From: Curtobacterium sp. MCSS17_007
GTDB lineage: Bacteria; Actinomycetota; Actinomycetes; Actinomycetales; Microbacteriaceae
Direction of reading: 5' to 3'
DNA: 64,000 bases
NCBI RefSeq assembly: GCF_003234175.2
Contig: NZ_CP126257.1
Span: 372,001-436,000 of the forward strand
Shown here: positions 16,685-24,428 of the stretch, one piece after another
Layout: each line of letters starts with the position of its first letter
How positions within the stretch are numbered: position 1 is the stretch's first letter
Position numbers and translations under genes: made by a program
The notes under the pieces: model-generated
Database searches by the model: none
Seen by the model: the letters and a program-made list of their open reading frames with translations, nothing else
Told to the model about the DNA's origin: nothing

Positions 16685-17616
16685 CCCTTGACCGATCCTT
16701 CCGTGAGGCCCCCGCGCCAGAAGCGCTGCAGGACGATGATCGCGATCACCAGCGGGATCACCGAGACGAGCACGCCGCCGGTGGTGAGCTGGTAGAACTC
16801 TGGCAGACGATCGACCTGTGCCCGCCAGTTGTTGAGTCCCAGTGTGATCGGGTAGAGCTTCTGGTCCGCCAGCATGATGAGCGGCAGGAAGAAGTTGTTC
16901 CAGATGCCCACGACCTGGAACAGGAACACGGTCACGAGCGCCGGGGTCATCTGGCGGAGCACGATCGTGTGGAAGATCCGCAGCTCTCCGGCGCCGTCGA
17001 TGCGCGCCTGCTCGAGCAGCGCCGTGTCGACCGAGGCCGCCGCGTACACCCGGCACAGGAACAGCCCGAACGGCGAGACGAGGCTCGGGATGAGCACGCT
17101 CCAGTACGTGTCGGTCAGGCCCATCGTCGAGAAGAGCAGGAACAGCGGCAGCGCCGTCGCGGTCCCCGGCACGAGCACGCCGCCCAGGATCGTGCCGAAC
17201 ACGAGCTGCCGCCCGCGGAACTCGTACTTCGCGAGCGCGTACCCGCCGGCCGCGGCGAAGTAGGTCGCGAGGACCGCGCCGACGCCCGAGTACAGGACGC
17301 TGTTCGCGATCCAGCGGACGAAGATGCCGCCGTCGTACGAGAACACCTGCTGGATGTTGCTGAACAGCGCGAACTCGCCGCCGAACCAGAACCCGTTCGT
17401 CGCGAACAGGGCACCGGTGGTCTTCGTCGCCGCGATGACGACCCAGTACAGCGGCACGAGGAAGTAGACCGCGACGATCACCAGGATCGCGGTGACGACG
17501 ATCTGCGAGCGGGGAGAGCGATCGAGCTTGCGGCGCTGGTGCGCCGTGATCGACGTGGTGTCGACGGGCTCGGCGGCCTGCTTGGTCACCGGCGCCTCGA
17601 TGGCTTCACTGGTCAT
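16681..17616 (-). CDS. Sugar ABC transporter permease, MalG type
   Basis: 311 residues with a cytoplasmic N-terminus, six predicted helices and the EAA-loop signature DTALLEQARIDGAGELRIFHTIVLRQMTP (positions about 200-230). MalG/LacG-type permeases work as heterodimers with a MalF-type partner, here the gene just upstream. ATG overlaps the partner's stop as ATGA. No ATPase gene is in the operon, so a shared MsiK-type ATPase elsewhere is likely, as in other actinobacteria. Confidence 0.92.
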   Translation of the reverse strand: MTSEAIEAPVTKQAAEPVDTTSITAHQRRKLDRSPRSQIVVTAILVIVAVYFLVPLYWVVIAATKTTGALFATNGFWFGGEFALFSNIQQVFSYDGGIFVRWIANSVLYSGVGAVLATYFAAAGGYALAKYEFRGRQLVFGTILGGVLVPGTATALPLFLLFSTMGLTDTYWSVLIPSLVSPFGLFLCRVYAAASVDTALLEQARIDGAGELRIFHTIVLRQMTPALVTVFLFQVVGIWNNFFLPLIMLADQKLYPITLGLNNWRAQVDRLPEFYQLTTGGVLVSVIPLVIAIIVLQRFWRGGLTEGSVKG

Positions 17617-18716
17617 GCTTCCGCCCCCTTGCGGTCGGTCTGGAGGCCCGTGGCGGCTCCGGTGGTGGTGCTGCGGTTCGCGACACCGGTGGCGGGTCGC
17701 GACCCGGTGGCGGACGTGGCGCGCGTCTGGAGCGCACGCCGCGCCTCCAGGCCGTCGCGCTTGGCCCGCTTCTTCTGGTCGCGCTCGTTCTTCGGCGCAC
17801 GGTTCGTCAGCGCGAGGAACGCGAACGACAGGATGAACGCGGCCAGCGCGATGATCACGGCCTGCGCGCTCGCGACGCCGTACTCGTTGAACGCGAAGGC
17901 GTTCGTGTACGCCGCGTAGTTCGGCGTGTACTCGGTGTCGATGGCGGGCGCGACCGTCGACAGGATCTGCGGCTCGGCGAAGAGCTGCAGCGTGCCGATG
18001 ATCGAGAAGACCGTCGTGAGCACCAGGGCCGGTGCGATGAGCGGGATCTGGATCCGCCACGCGACCTGGAAGGGGCCGGCGCCGTCCATCTTCGCCGCCT
18101 CGTAGACCTCGCCGGGGATCGACTTGAGCTGCGCCACGATGATGAGCATGTTGTAGCCCGTGTACGTCCACGTGACGATGTTCGCGATCGACCACAGCAC
18201 GCTGTTCGCGCCGAGGAAGTCCGGCTGCAGCCCCATCGACTGCAGCAGCGACACGATCGGGGACAGGCCGGGCACGTAGAGGAACGACCACAGGATCGTG
18301 GCGATGACGCCGGGGACGCCGTACGGCATGAAGTAGACCGCGCGGAAGAAGGCGGGCCAGCGGGCGCTCGCCGACTCGAGCAGCAGCGCGAGGATCGTGC
18401 AGAGGACGATCATCACCGGCACCTGCACGATGCCGAACAGGAGCATGCGCCAGATCGAGCCGACGAACCCGGCGTCGTTCAGCGCGGTGACGTAGTTGTC
18501 GAAGCCGGCGAAGCGGCCGGTGACGCCGTCCTCGCCGAACAGGCCCTCGCGGTCGACGGTCGTGAAGCTCTGGAAGAGCGCACTGATGATCGGGATGATG
18601 AACGTCAGCACGAACAGGGCGAGGAACGGGGCGAGCAGGATCCACGGGGCGCGCTTCTGGGCGCTGGTGGCCTTGGTGCTCGTGCGGAAGCCGGAGCCCG
18701 GCTGCGTGGCGGTCAT
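17613..18716 (-). CDS. Sugar ABC transporter permease, MalF type, with repeat-derived C-terminal tail
   Basis: 367 residues. Six helices and the EAA loop (GEVYEAAKMDGAGPFQVAWRI) identify the MalF/LacF-type partner. The last helix ends at about residue 310. The following 50 or so residues (KRDGLEARRALQ... to ...TTTGAATGLQTDRKGAEA) are not part of the family. They are encoded by two halves of the dispersed palindromic repeat, GACGGCCTGGAGGC at one end and GGTCTGGAGGCC (reverse) at the other. The start ATG overlaps the binding-protein stop as ATGA. Confidence 0.92.
   Translation of the reverse strand: MTATQPGSGFRTSTKATSAQKRAPWILLAPFLALFVLTFIIPIISALFQSFTTVDREGLFGEDGVTGRFAGFDNYVTALNDAGFVGSIWRMLLFGIVQVPVMIVLCTILALLLESASARWPAFFRAVYFMPYGVPGVIATILWSFLYVPGLSPIVSLLQSMGLQPDFLGANSVLWSIANIVTWTYTGYNMLIIVAQLKSIPGEVYEAAKMDGAGPFQVAWRIQIPLIAPALVLTTVFSIIGTLQLFAEPQILSTVAPAIDTEYTPNYAAYTNAFAFNEYGVASAQAVIIALAAFILSFAFLALTNRAPKNERDQKKRAKRDGLEARRALQTRATSATGSRPATGVANRSTTTGAATGLQTDRKGAEA
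17637..17756. repeat. Two GGAGGC-family half-elements inside the lac permease gene
   Basis: GGTCTGGAGGCC (17637-17648, + strand) and GACGGCCTGGAGGC (17743-17756, - strand) face each other about 95 nt apart. Both lie within the C-terminal codons of the MalF-type permease gene and are read through in frame. The second is an exact copy of the 14-nt core also found at 5530, 30665 and 57634. Confidence 0.7.
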
Positions 18717-20077
18717 CGTGCGGTCCTGACGCTGAGGCCCTTGTCCGTGAAGGACTGGACGATCTCCCGCTGGGCGAGCTCGACCGCGTCGGTGAGCTTC
18801 AGCCCGCCGGTGAGCTTGCGGCGGAACTGGTTCTGCAGGCTGGTGAAGGCCGACTGGGTGACGGGCGACCACGACCACTCCAGGTTCTGCTCCTGGGCCG
18901 AGGGGACGAAGACCTCCTCGTTGTAGTTCTGCCCGGAGAACCACTCGGACGGCTGTTGGCGGGCCTTGCCGATGTAGTCCTTCGCCGGCGACCACCCGAT
19001 GCCGCAGTACTTGATCATCGCGTCGACGCCCTCCTTCGAGGTGGTCATCCACGTGATGAACTCGAGCGCCTCCTCCGGGTGCTTCGCGTTCGCCAGCACC
19101 GCGGCCGTCGAGCCGCCGATCGAGCTCGAGCCGTAGCCCGTGTCGCCCCACGTCTGCATCGGCGCGACCTTCCACTTGCCCTCGCCGCCCTGCACGGACT
19201 GGATGAGGGCGTCACCCCAGCTCGCGCTCGTGACGGCGGCGATCTTGCCGCTCGCGGCGGCGGCGTACCACCCGGGGGAGTAGGCGCCGGCGCTGGTGTC
19301 GACGAGCTTCTCGTCGATGACCCCGTCGAAGAACTCGGCGACCATCATCGTCTTGTCGTCGGTCATGTCGACGACCCACGAGTCGCCGTCGGTCCGGAAC
19401 CAGCGGGCGCCGGCCTGCTGCGCGTACGCGGCGAAGGGCGATGCGTCGGAGACCGGGAAGACCTCGAGGTAGTTGCCGTTCCCCGTGCCGCGCACCTTGT
19501 CTGCCAGGTCACGCCACTCGTCCCACGTCGTCGGGGGTTCGCCGCCGGCCTGCTCGAGGACCGCGGTCTGGTAGTAGAAGCCCATCGGGCCGGTGTCCTG
19601 GGGGATGCCGTACACGCCGTCGACGAACTCGACCTGCGACCACGCTGCCTCGTCGTACTTCGACTGCACGTCCTTCGCGCCGTACCGGGCGAGGTCGACC
19701 AGGCCGTTGGCGAGCATGAACTCGGGGATCTGCCGGAACTCCACCTGCCCGATGTCCGGGCCGCCTCCGGCCGCGAGCGCCGAGTACATCTTCTGGTACC
19801 CGCCCGCGGTGCCGCCCGGGATCCAGTTCGCGGTGACCTGGATCCGCGGGTTCTTCGCGTTCCAGACGTCGCAGACCTTCTGCAGGTCCTTCAACCAGGC
19901 CCAGTACGTGAGCTGGACGGTCTCACCGCCGGCGGCGGCCGGTACCAGCGCCGCCTTGTTGACGTTCGTCGAGCCAGGGACGGCACAACCGGCGAGCAAC
20001 CCCGCCGCTGCTGTGCCGAGCCCGAGGCCCAACAGGTTCCTTCTGGACAACACTCGTTGCGATGGGGTCGGCGTCAT
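18713..20077 (-). CDS. Sugar ABC transporter substrate-binding lipoprotein
   Basis: 454 residues. The N-terminus has a twin-arginine segment (SRRNLLGLGLG) and ends in the lipobox LLAGC, so it is a Tat-exported lipoprotein anchored outside the membrane. The mature part has the family 1 extracellular solute-binding pattern (VQLTYWAW..LQKVCDVWNAKNPRIQV, then WDEWRDLADKV). The downstream LacZ suggests a galactoside ligand. The ATG at MTPTPSQRV was chosen over an upstream in-frame ATG because GGAG precedes it and the signal sequence then has normal length. First gene of the four-gene operon. Confidence 0.92.
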   Translation of the reverse strand: MTPTPSQRVLSRRNLLGLGLGTAAAGLLAGCAVPGSTNVNKAALVPAAAGGETVQLTYWAWLKDLQKVCDVWNAKNPRIQVTANWIPGGTAGGYQKMYSALAAGGGPDIGQVEFRQIPEFMLANGLVDLARYGAKDVQSKYDEAAWSQVEFVDGVYGIPQDTGPMGFYYQTAVLEQAGGEPPTTWDEWRDLADKVRGTGNGNYLEVFPVSDASPFAAYAQQAGARWFRTDGDSWVVDMTDDKTMMVAEFFDGVIDEKLVDTSAGAYSPGWYAAAASGKIAAVTSASWGDALIQSVQGGEGKWKVAPMQTWGDTGYGSSSIGGSTAAVLANAKHPEEALEFITWMTTSKEGVDAMIKYCGIGWSPAKDYIGKARQQPSEWFSGQNYNEEVFVPSAQEQNLEWSWSPVTQSAFTSLQNQFRRKLTGGLKLTDAVELAQREIVQSFTDKGLSVRTAR

Positions 20078-20347
20078 TGCCTGAGCTCCGGTTCGTCGTC
20101 GGATCGGGTTCCCCGCCAGCAAAGCACAAAACCGAGCGCTGCTGTGCATTCACGAAGTATCCACAGAACGTCGTGACCGAACCGTGTTCCACCGGGGCCC
20201 GGAGTGCCTGCCGAGGCACCCAGCTGCGTGTTCGCTCCGACCTCCGAGCGCCGTCAGTGCCCGGGGCGCAGCGTGGACGGCACGCAGAACACCGAAGCCG
20301 CGGGCGGCCCGACAGCGCCGTCGGCGGCACGAACGGGAGGACACGCC
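20078..20347. other. 270-nt divergent intergenic region upstream of the lac operon
   Basis: No gene is seen. An inverted pair GCACA (20124-20128) / TGTGC (20143-20147) encloses AGCGCT, which could be a LacI-family operator core for the lac operon; the flanks are poorly symmetric. No convincing -35/-10 pair was found. The right end carries GGGAGGA, the ribosome-binding site of the gene at 20348. Confidence 0.3.
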
Positions 20348-20632
20348 ATGACCGATCGCGGGAACAGCACGCACGGACCGGAACTCGACGAGCAGCTCGC
20401 GCACGAGGCGCAGAGCATCGTGCAGGGGCACGGCAGCAACGCCCACGTCGAGGAGTTCCGGCAGTCCGAGCCGGTGCCCGACGACACCGACGACGCCGAG
20501 ACGGTCACGGCCTCCGGCTACGACGGCGAGCTCGAGGGGTCGCTGCAGGACGACTCCACCGACACCACGGCGGACGGGTCCGGCTCCGACACCGTCTTCA
20601 CGACCGAGACCGACGAGGAGGGCGACCGCTGA
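20348..20632 (+). CDS. Acidic small protein, function unknown
   Basis: 94 residues, very acidic and Asp/Glu/Thr-rich (for example DDTDDAETVTASG and TTETDEEGDR), with no hydrophobic segment, so probably soluble and partly disordered. GGGAGGA lies 6 nt before the ATG. Its stop overlaps the ATG of the baeRF gene (TGATG), which implies coupled translation and a joint role. I do not recognise a family. Confidence 0.7.
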   Translation: MTDRGNSTHGPELDEQLAHEAQSIVQGHGSNAHVEEFRQSEPVPDDTDDAETVTASGYDGELEGSLQDDSTDTTADGSGSDTVFTTETDEEGDR

Positions 20633-21798
20633 TGGCGCAGACGACGCGTGAGACCAGCGCCCTGCAGTCCGACGTCGTCCGGGCGCTCCAGACGCCGGGC
20701 ACCTGGACGTGGGCGTACGTCGACGCCTCGGGCAACCGGGAGGACCCGCGTCGGCTCGCCGCCCTGCAACGCCGGACGGTCTCCGACGCGCTCGCCCAGC
20801 AGGGGTGCTCCGCCCGCGCCGCCGAGATCATCGAGGAGGAGCTCGTCGAGCAACCCGGCGTGCCCGCACCCGTCGCCCGGTACGTGCTCGTCCGCGACGA
20901 CGAGCTCGTGCTCAGCGAGGTGCTGCCCGGACACCTGCACGGGAGGGAGTCGATCGGCACCGGGGCCGTCCCCGACCTGCTGCCCCTGCTCGCGCACCGG
21001 CCGTTCGACCTGCCGTTCCTGGTCGTCACCGTCGGGCGCGAGGGCGGTGGCTTCCGCGGCTACCGCCTCGGGCACGCACCGAGCGGTGCCGCCGAGGACG
21101 AACAGCGCATCCAGGGTCGCACCGACACGCTGCACAAGTCGAAGACCGGGGGCGGCTGGTCGCAGCCGCACTGGCACCAGCACACCGAGGAGATCTGGAA
21201 GCAGACCGCCGGCGAGGTCGCGGCGGCGATCGAGGAGACCGTCCGGGCGACCTCGCCCCGCCTCATCGTGCTCGCCGGGGACATCCGCGCCCGCGAGCTG
21301 CTCCGCGGCGAGCTCTCGACGTCGACCCGCGCACTCGTCACCGAGGTCGCGGTCGACCCGCGCGCCGACGATGCGTCCGAGAAGGCGCTCGTGCAGCACG
21401 TCGACCTCGCTCTCGCCCGGATCCTGGCGACGCGGCGACACGACGTGCAGGACCTGCTCCGCACGCACGAGGGACGCGGGGACAACGAGAGCGTCAGCGG
21501 GCTCGGCGCCGTCGTGTCCGCGTTGCAGCAGGCCCAGGCGGCCGTCGTCGCGCTCGACGCGGGGGCGCTCGGCGACCGCACGCTCCTGGCCCTCGACGCC
21601 GCGCCGTGGGTCGCGACCGCACCGGAGCAGGCCGCCGGAGCGACCGTGCTCGGTCAGGTGCCGGCCGTGTGCGCGCTCGTGCGAGCGGTGGTCCTCACCG
21701 ACGCCGAACTCGTCCTGGTGAACGCCGCGTCGCTGCCGAGCGGCGCCCCGGCGTCCGCGCTCCTGCGGTGGCCGGTGGGCCCGGCCGTCCCCGCCTGA
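20632..21798 (+). CDS. baeRF family 2-like protein (eRF1/Vms1-related)
   Basis: 388 residues. The segment HKSKTGGGWSQPHWHQHTEE (169-188) matches the bacterial archaeo-eukaryotic release-factor families, in which a GG[WQ]S-type loop followed by basic/His residues sits where eRF1 has GGQ. The C-terminal part (residues 195-300, starting RLIVLAGDIRARELLRGEL) resembles the eL30e-like domain that contacts the ribosome in this superfamily. The closest family known to me is that of mycobacterial Rv2629. Likely role: acting on stalled ribosomes or peptidyl-tRNA under stress or dormancy; this is inference. It is the second gene of a two-gene unit and ends before a long inverted repeat. Confidence 0.72.
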   Translation: MAQTTRETSALQSDVVRALQTPGTWTWAYVDASGNREDPRRLAALQRRTVSDALAQQGCSARAAEIIEEELVEQPGVPAPVARYVLVRDDELVLSEVLPGHLHGRESIGTGAVPDLLPLLAHRPFDLPFLVVTVGREGGGFRGYRLGHAPSGAAEDEQRIQGRTDTLHKSKTGGGWSQPHWHQHTEEIWKQTAGEVAAAIEETVRATSPRLIVLAGDIRARELLRGELSTSTRALVTEVAVDPRADDASEKALVQHVDLALARILATRRHDVQDLLRTHEGRGDNESVSGLGAVVSALQQAQAAVVALDAGALGDRTLLALDAAPWVATAPEQAAGATVLGQVPAVCALVRAVVLTDAELVLVNAASLPSGAPASALLRWPVGPAVPA

Positions 21799-21820
21799 CC
21801 CGCCCGACCCCTTCCGCAAC

Positions 21821-21880
21821 ACGCAACGTCGGCGGTTCCTCGCAGCGGTACAGCGCTGCGAGCAACCGCCGACGTTGCGT
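21821..21880. terminator. 27-bp inverted repeat between convergent genes
   Basis: Arms 21821-21847 and 21854-21880 match at 26 of 27 positions, with a 6-nt loop GTACAG. The left arm begins ACGCAACGTCGGCGGTT. It starts 22 nt after the baeRF stop and ends 41 nt before the MFS stop on the other strand. Strong bidirectional terminator candidate; sequence unrelated to the GGAGGC family. Confidence 0.75.
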
Positions 21881-21921
21881 CCCGCCGTCGCCGGTCCCAC
21901 GCCCTGGCCGGACGTCGCGCG

Positions 21922-23127
21922 TCAGTCGTGGGAGACGTCGCTGCGCGGGACGACCGACAGCGCGAGCAAGGGCAGCGCGGCCACGATCGCGAACGACGCC
22001 GCGAAGCCGAGTGCCCCGACCAACGCGCCGACCCCCGGACCGACGGCGCTCGCCGCGAGGAACTGCCCGGTGTTCTGCGCCCCGAGCGCCCGGCCTGACC
22101 AGGACGCTCCCGCCGCCTCGGCCACCGACGTGTACGCGAGCCCGTTGTCGGCGACGGTGACGCTCGTCGCGACGACGAGGAACACCGCTGCGGGCGCCCA
22201 GTGCGACACGTCGACGAGCGCGAGCGCGCCCATCACCGCGGCGGCCGCCACCGCGACGATCCGCAGCGGCCCGACCCGGGAACCCGCGCGATCACTCCAC
22301 GCGCCGACGATGATCCGGCCGACGGCACCGACGAACTGCGAGACCCCCACGAGCAGCCCTGCCGCGGGGGTGGACCACCCGAGGCCCACGAGCCACACCA
22401 GGCCGTAGGTCGAGAGGGTGAACTGCGGCACCACGAGGAGCACGGAGACCAGGTGCACCCGCCACAGGAACGTCGACGCGCGGTAGGGGTTCGTGGGTGA
22501 CGCAGACCGCGCTGCGGGTGCCGCTGGCGGCCGCGGCGGGTCGGCGATCCCGACGGCGCAGAGCACGGTGAGCACGGCGCAGAGCGCGAACGGCAGGAGC
22601 AGGGCGCTCCGGATGCCGTCCGTCTCGGTGAGCAGGGGAACCGTCACGGCCGCGAGCGTGACACCGAGCGGCTGCGACATCTGCCGGATGCCCATCGCCA
22701 GACCCCGGCGCTCCTTCGGGAACCACCCGACGACGACCCGCCCGCTCGCCGCGTTCGTCGACGCACTCGTCATGCCGGCGGCCAGGAACGCGATGCCGAG
22801 CAGGAGCGGGTCTCCGGCCGTGATCCACGCACCGACGACGGTCAGGGTGGTCAGCGCGAGACCACCGGCGATCACCACGCGTTCACCGACCCGATCGGTC
22901 ACCGCACCCCAGGCGATGAGGGTGAGGACGAGCCCGATCGTCGGCGCAGCAGCGAAGAGCCCGGCGGACGCGAACGGCATCCCCTGCGCGAGCAGGTGTG
23001 GGATGAGGAGCGCCGGCGCGGAGACGACGAGGGTCCCCGCGGCCTGCGCGGCGACACCGAGTGCGAGCATCGTCCACGCCCGGGCCGGGACGACGGTCGG
23101 TGGCGCGGTGGCGGTCTGCACGGGCAC
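21922..23127 (-). CDS. MFS transporter
   Basis: 401 residues with about 12 membrane helices and MFS loop signatures (WGAVTDRVGERVVIAGG after helix 2, and FPKERRGLAMGIRQMSQPLG). This is the size of small-solute or anion MFS permeases. The substrate is unknown. The GTG start is supported by the signature beginning at once, but its Shine-Dalgarno sequence is weak. It is transcribed away from a GntR regulator gene, with a perfect operator between the two, so the pair is almost certainly a regulator and its target. Confidence 0.88.
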   Translation of the reverse strand: MPVQTATAPPTVVPARAWTMLALGVAAQAAGTLVVSAPALLIPHLLAQGMPFASAGLFAAAPTIGLVLTLIAWGAVTDRVGERVVIAGGLALTTLTVVGAWITAGDPLLLGIAFLAAGMTSASTNAASGRVVVGWFPKERRGLAMGIRQMSQPLGVTLAAVTVPLLTETDGIRSALLLPFALCAVLTVLCAVGIADPPRPPAAPAARSASPTNPYRASTFLWRVHLVSVLLVVPQFTLSTYGLVWLVGLGWSTPAAGLLVGVSQFVGAVGRIIVGAWSDRAGSRVGPLRIVAVAAAAVMGALALVDVSHWAPAAVFLVVATSVTVADNGLAYTSVAEAAGASWSGRALGAQNTGQFLAASAVGPGVGALVGALGFAASFAIVAALPLLALSVVPRSDVSHD

Positions 23128-23149
23128 GGTGGTTCCGTTCTGGAAGCAA

Positions 23150-23174
23150 TTGGTATACCATCACGGTATACCAA
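23150..23174. promoter_or_regulatory. GntR-family operator between MFS and GntR genes
   Basis: TTGGTATACC, 5-nt spacer ATCAC, then GGTATACCAA: a perfect 10-bp inverted repeat. TGGTATACCA inside the left arm is itself a palindrome of the TGGTnnACCA kind used by FadR-subgroup GntR proteins. It covers the promoter gap of both divergent genes, so binding should control the transporter and the regulator itself. Confidence 0.75.
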
Positions 23175-23191
23175 CCCTCGTGGATCCGCAC

Positions 23192-23197
23192 TATGCT
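23192..23197 (+). promoter_or_regulatory. -10 box of the GntR gene, probably leaderless
   Basis: TATGCT ends 8 nt before the GTG start. The -35 region would fall on the right arm of the operator, which fits autorepression. Confidence 0.45.
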
Positions 23198-23205
23198 GGT
23201 CCGCC

Positions 23206-23949
23206 GTGACCGAGACGACCGAGAACGCCGTGCCCGTGTCGCAGACGAGCCAGCTCTACGACAACCTGCGCGAGGCGATCCTCACGCTCGACATCGCACC
23301 CGGTGAGCGCATCTCGGAGCGTGGTCTCGAAGGGCGCTTCCACGCCTCGCGCACTCCCGTCCGGGCAGCGCTGTCTCGCTTGGAGCGCGAGGGGCTCATC
23401 CTCCACGAGGGGCGCTCGTGGACGGTCACGCCGATCGACCTCGACGAGATCGCCTCCCTCGCCGAACTCCGGGGCGTGCTCGAACCCGCGGCCGCCCGGC
23501 TCGCCGTCGAGCGTGCCTCGGCCGAGCAGCTCGACGATGTCCGTGCGCACCTCGACCAGCTCCGCAGCACGCCCGACCGCGAGGCCGGGATCCGCATGGG
23601 CTCGACGTTCCACCTCGACCTGGCCGCACTCGGCGGCAACCGGTTCATCACCGACGCCATCGCCGACGCACTGACACGCCTCGAGCGCACGCGGTGGATC
23701 GAGGTCCGTACCGCCGAGGCCCGCGAGGCCGCGTGGGAGGAGCACAGCGCGATCCTCGACGCCGTCCGCGCCGGGCAGGCGGACCGTGCAGCGGAACTGC
23801 TCGCGGCGCACGTCGCCGGCACCAACGACCGTCTGCTCGCGTGGATCGCGCAGGAGCGACGGCGCCTCCGCGGAGCGGGCATGGCCATCGTGGGCAGCCC
23901 CGCACTGCTCGGCGGCGAGCACGACCAGGTCGACACGGCGGACCGCTGA
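23206..23949 (+). CDS. GntR-family transcriptional regulator (FadR/FCD subgroup)
   Basis: 247 residues. The N-terminal winged helix-turn-helix (LYDNLREAILTLDIAPGERISE, then RFHASRTPVRAALSRLEREGLI) is followed by an all-helical FCD ligand domain (ELRGVLEPAAARLAVERA, and metal or ligand histidines in FHLDLAALGG, EEHSAILDA and LLAAHVAG). FCD regulators bind carboxylates and often control transport of the same acids, so the divergent MFS may carry an organic acid. GTG start chosen by domain start and leaderless promoter. Confidence 0.9.
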   Translation: MTETTENAVPVSQTSQLYDNLREAILTLDIAPGERISERGLEGRFHASRTPVRAALSRLEREGLILHEGRSWTVTPIDLDEIASLAELRGVLEPAAARLAVERASAEQLDDVRAHLDQLRSTPDREAGIRMGSTFHLDLAALGGNRFITDAIADALTRLERTRWIEVRTAEAREAAWEEHSAILDAVRAGQADRAAELLAAHVAGTNDRLLAWIAQERRRLRGAGMAIVGSPALLGGEHDQVDTADR

Positions 23950-24015
23950 CCCGCAGGCTGCCGTCGAGCCGGCTGCTGCCACGCCGGCTGCGGCCACGCT
24001 GTCTGCTGCCGCACC

Positions 24016-24069
24016 GACCGCGGGAGGGCACGAGCGGGGGAGGACCCGACCCGTGCCTCCCGGCCGGTC
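24016..24069. repeat. GGAGGC-family element, convergent junction
   Basis: GACCGCGGGAGGGCACG (24016-24032) pairs imperfectly with CGTGCCTCCCGGCCGGTC (24052-24069). Positions 24048-24069, read on the - strand, are a 22-nt exact match to a stretch inside the beta-mannosidase gene (59795-59816). The element lies 3' of the GntR gene and touches the stop codon of the small minus-strand gene. Confidence 0.65.
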
Positions 24070-24223
24070 AGGCCCTGGTCGTGGATTCCTCGGATCCGTC
24101 GATGTCCTGGGCGGCCCATGCCGCCCCGTGCTCGGTGTGGTCGAGGAGTGCGTCGCGCACCTCGGCCTCGTCGGTGGTGAGTCGGATGGCGTGCTTGCTG
24201 CCGGACCGCGTCTGCTGGGACAT
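24068..24223 (-). CDS. Small protein of 51 residues, function unknown
   Basis: The frame reads MSQQTRSGSKHAIRLTTDE then AEVRDALLDHTEHGAAW and ends GSEESTTRA. A perfect Shine-Dalgarno AGGAGGAA lies 7 nt before the ATG, and codon use is that of the neighbours (G/C at third positions), so it is probably real. The product is soluble and acidic with one short helix. It is divergent from the lacI-type gene. I recognise no family. Confidence 0.6.
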   Translation of the reverse strand: MSQQTRSGSKHAIRLTTDEAEVRDALLDHTEHGAAWAAQDIDGSEESTTRA

Positions 24224-24365
24224 CGAGAGTTCCTCCTGTGTGCGTGGGCACCGTGGCGGTGCGCTTCCTCACGGGACGTTCTGAGGTCGCAACAGTCTGC
24301 GCCTGCCTGTCCGTCGGACGCAAGGGTGTCGGCGCACCTGTGGAGGAGTCGGGAGCGAGCCCGTG

Positions 24366-24428
24366 CCTAGGATGGTGCGGCCGCGCACCGGCGCGGCGGC
24401 GAGGCGCACGTCGGACGGGAGGCACGGC
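24366..24428 (+). promoter_or_regulatory. Promoter and repeat-derived ribosome-binding site of the LacI gene
   Basis: TAGGAT (24366-24371) is a plausible -10 box. Just before the ATG lies GACGGGAGGCACGGC, a half-element of the dispersed repeat, in which GGGAGG serves as Shine-Dalgarno sequence. Confidence 0.45.

Noticed and set aside
16685-17056. Upstream extension of lacZ on the - strand
   Set aside because: It is the permease gene read in another frame. The GH2 protein already has normal length from the TTG overlapping the permease stop.
20124-20147. CRP-like site upstream of the lac operon (GCACA...TGTGC)
   Set aside because: The arms do not fit TGTGA-N6-TCACA and the spacing is wrong. 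Kept only as a weak LacI-type possibility.
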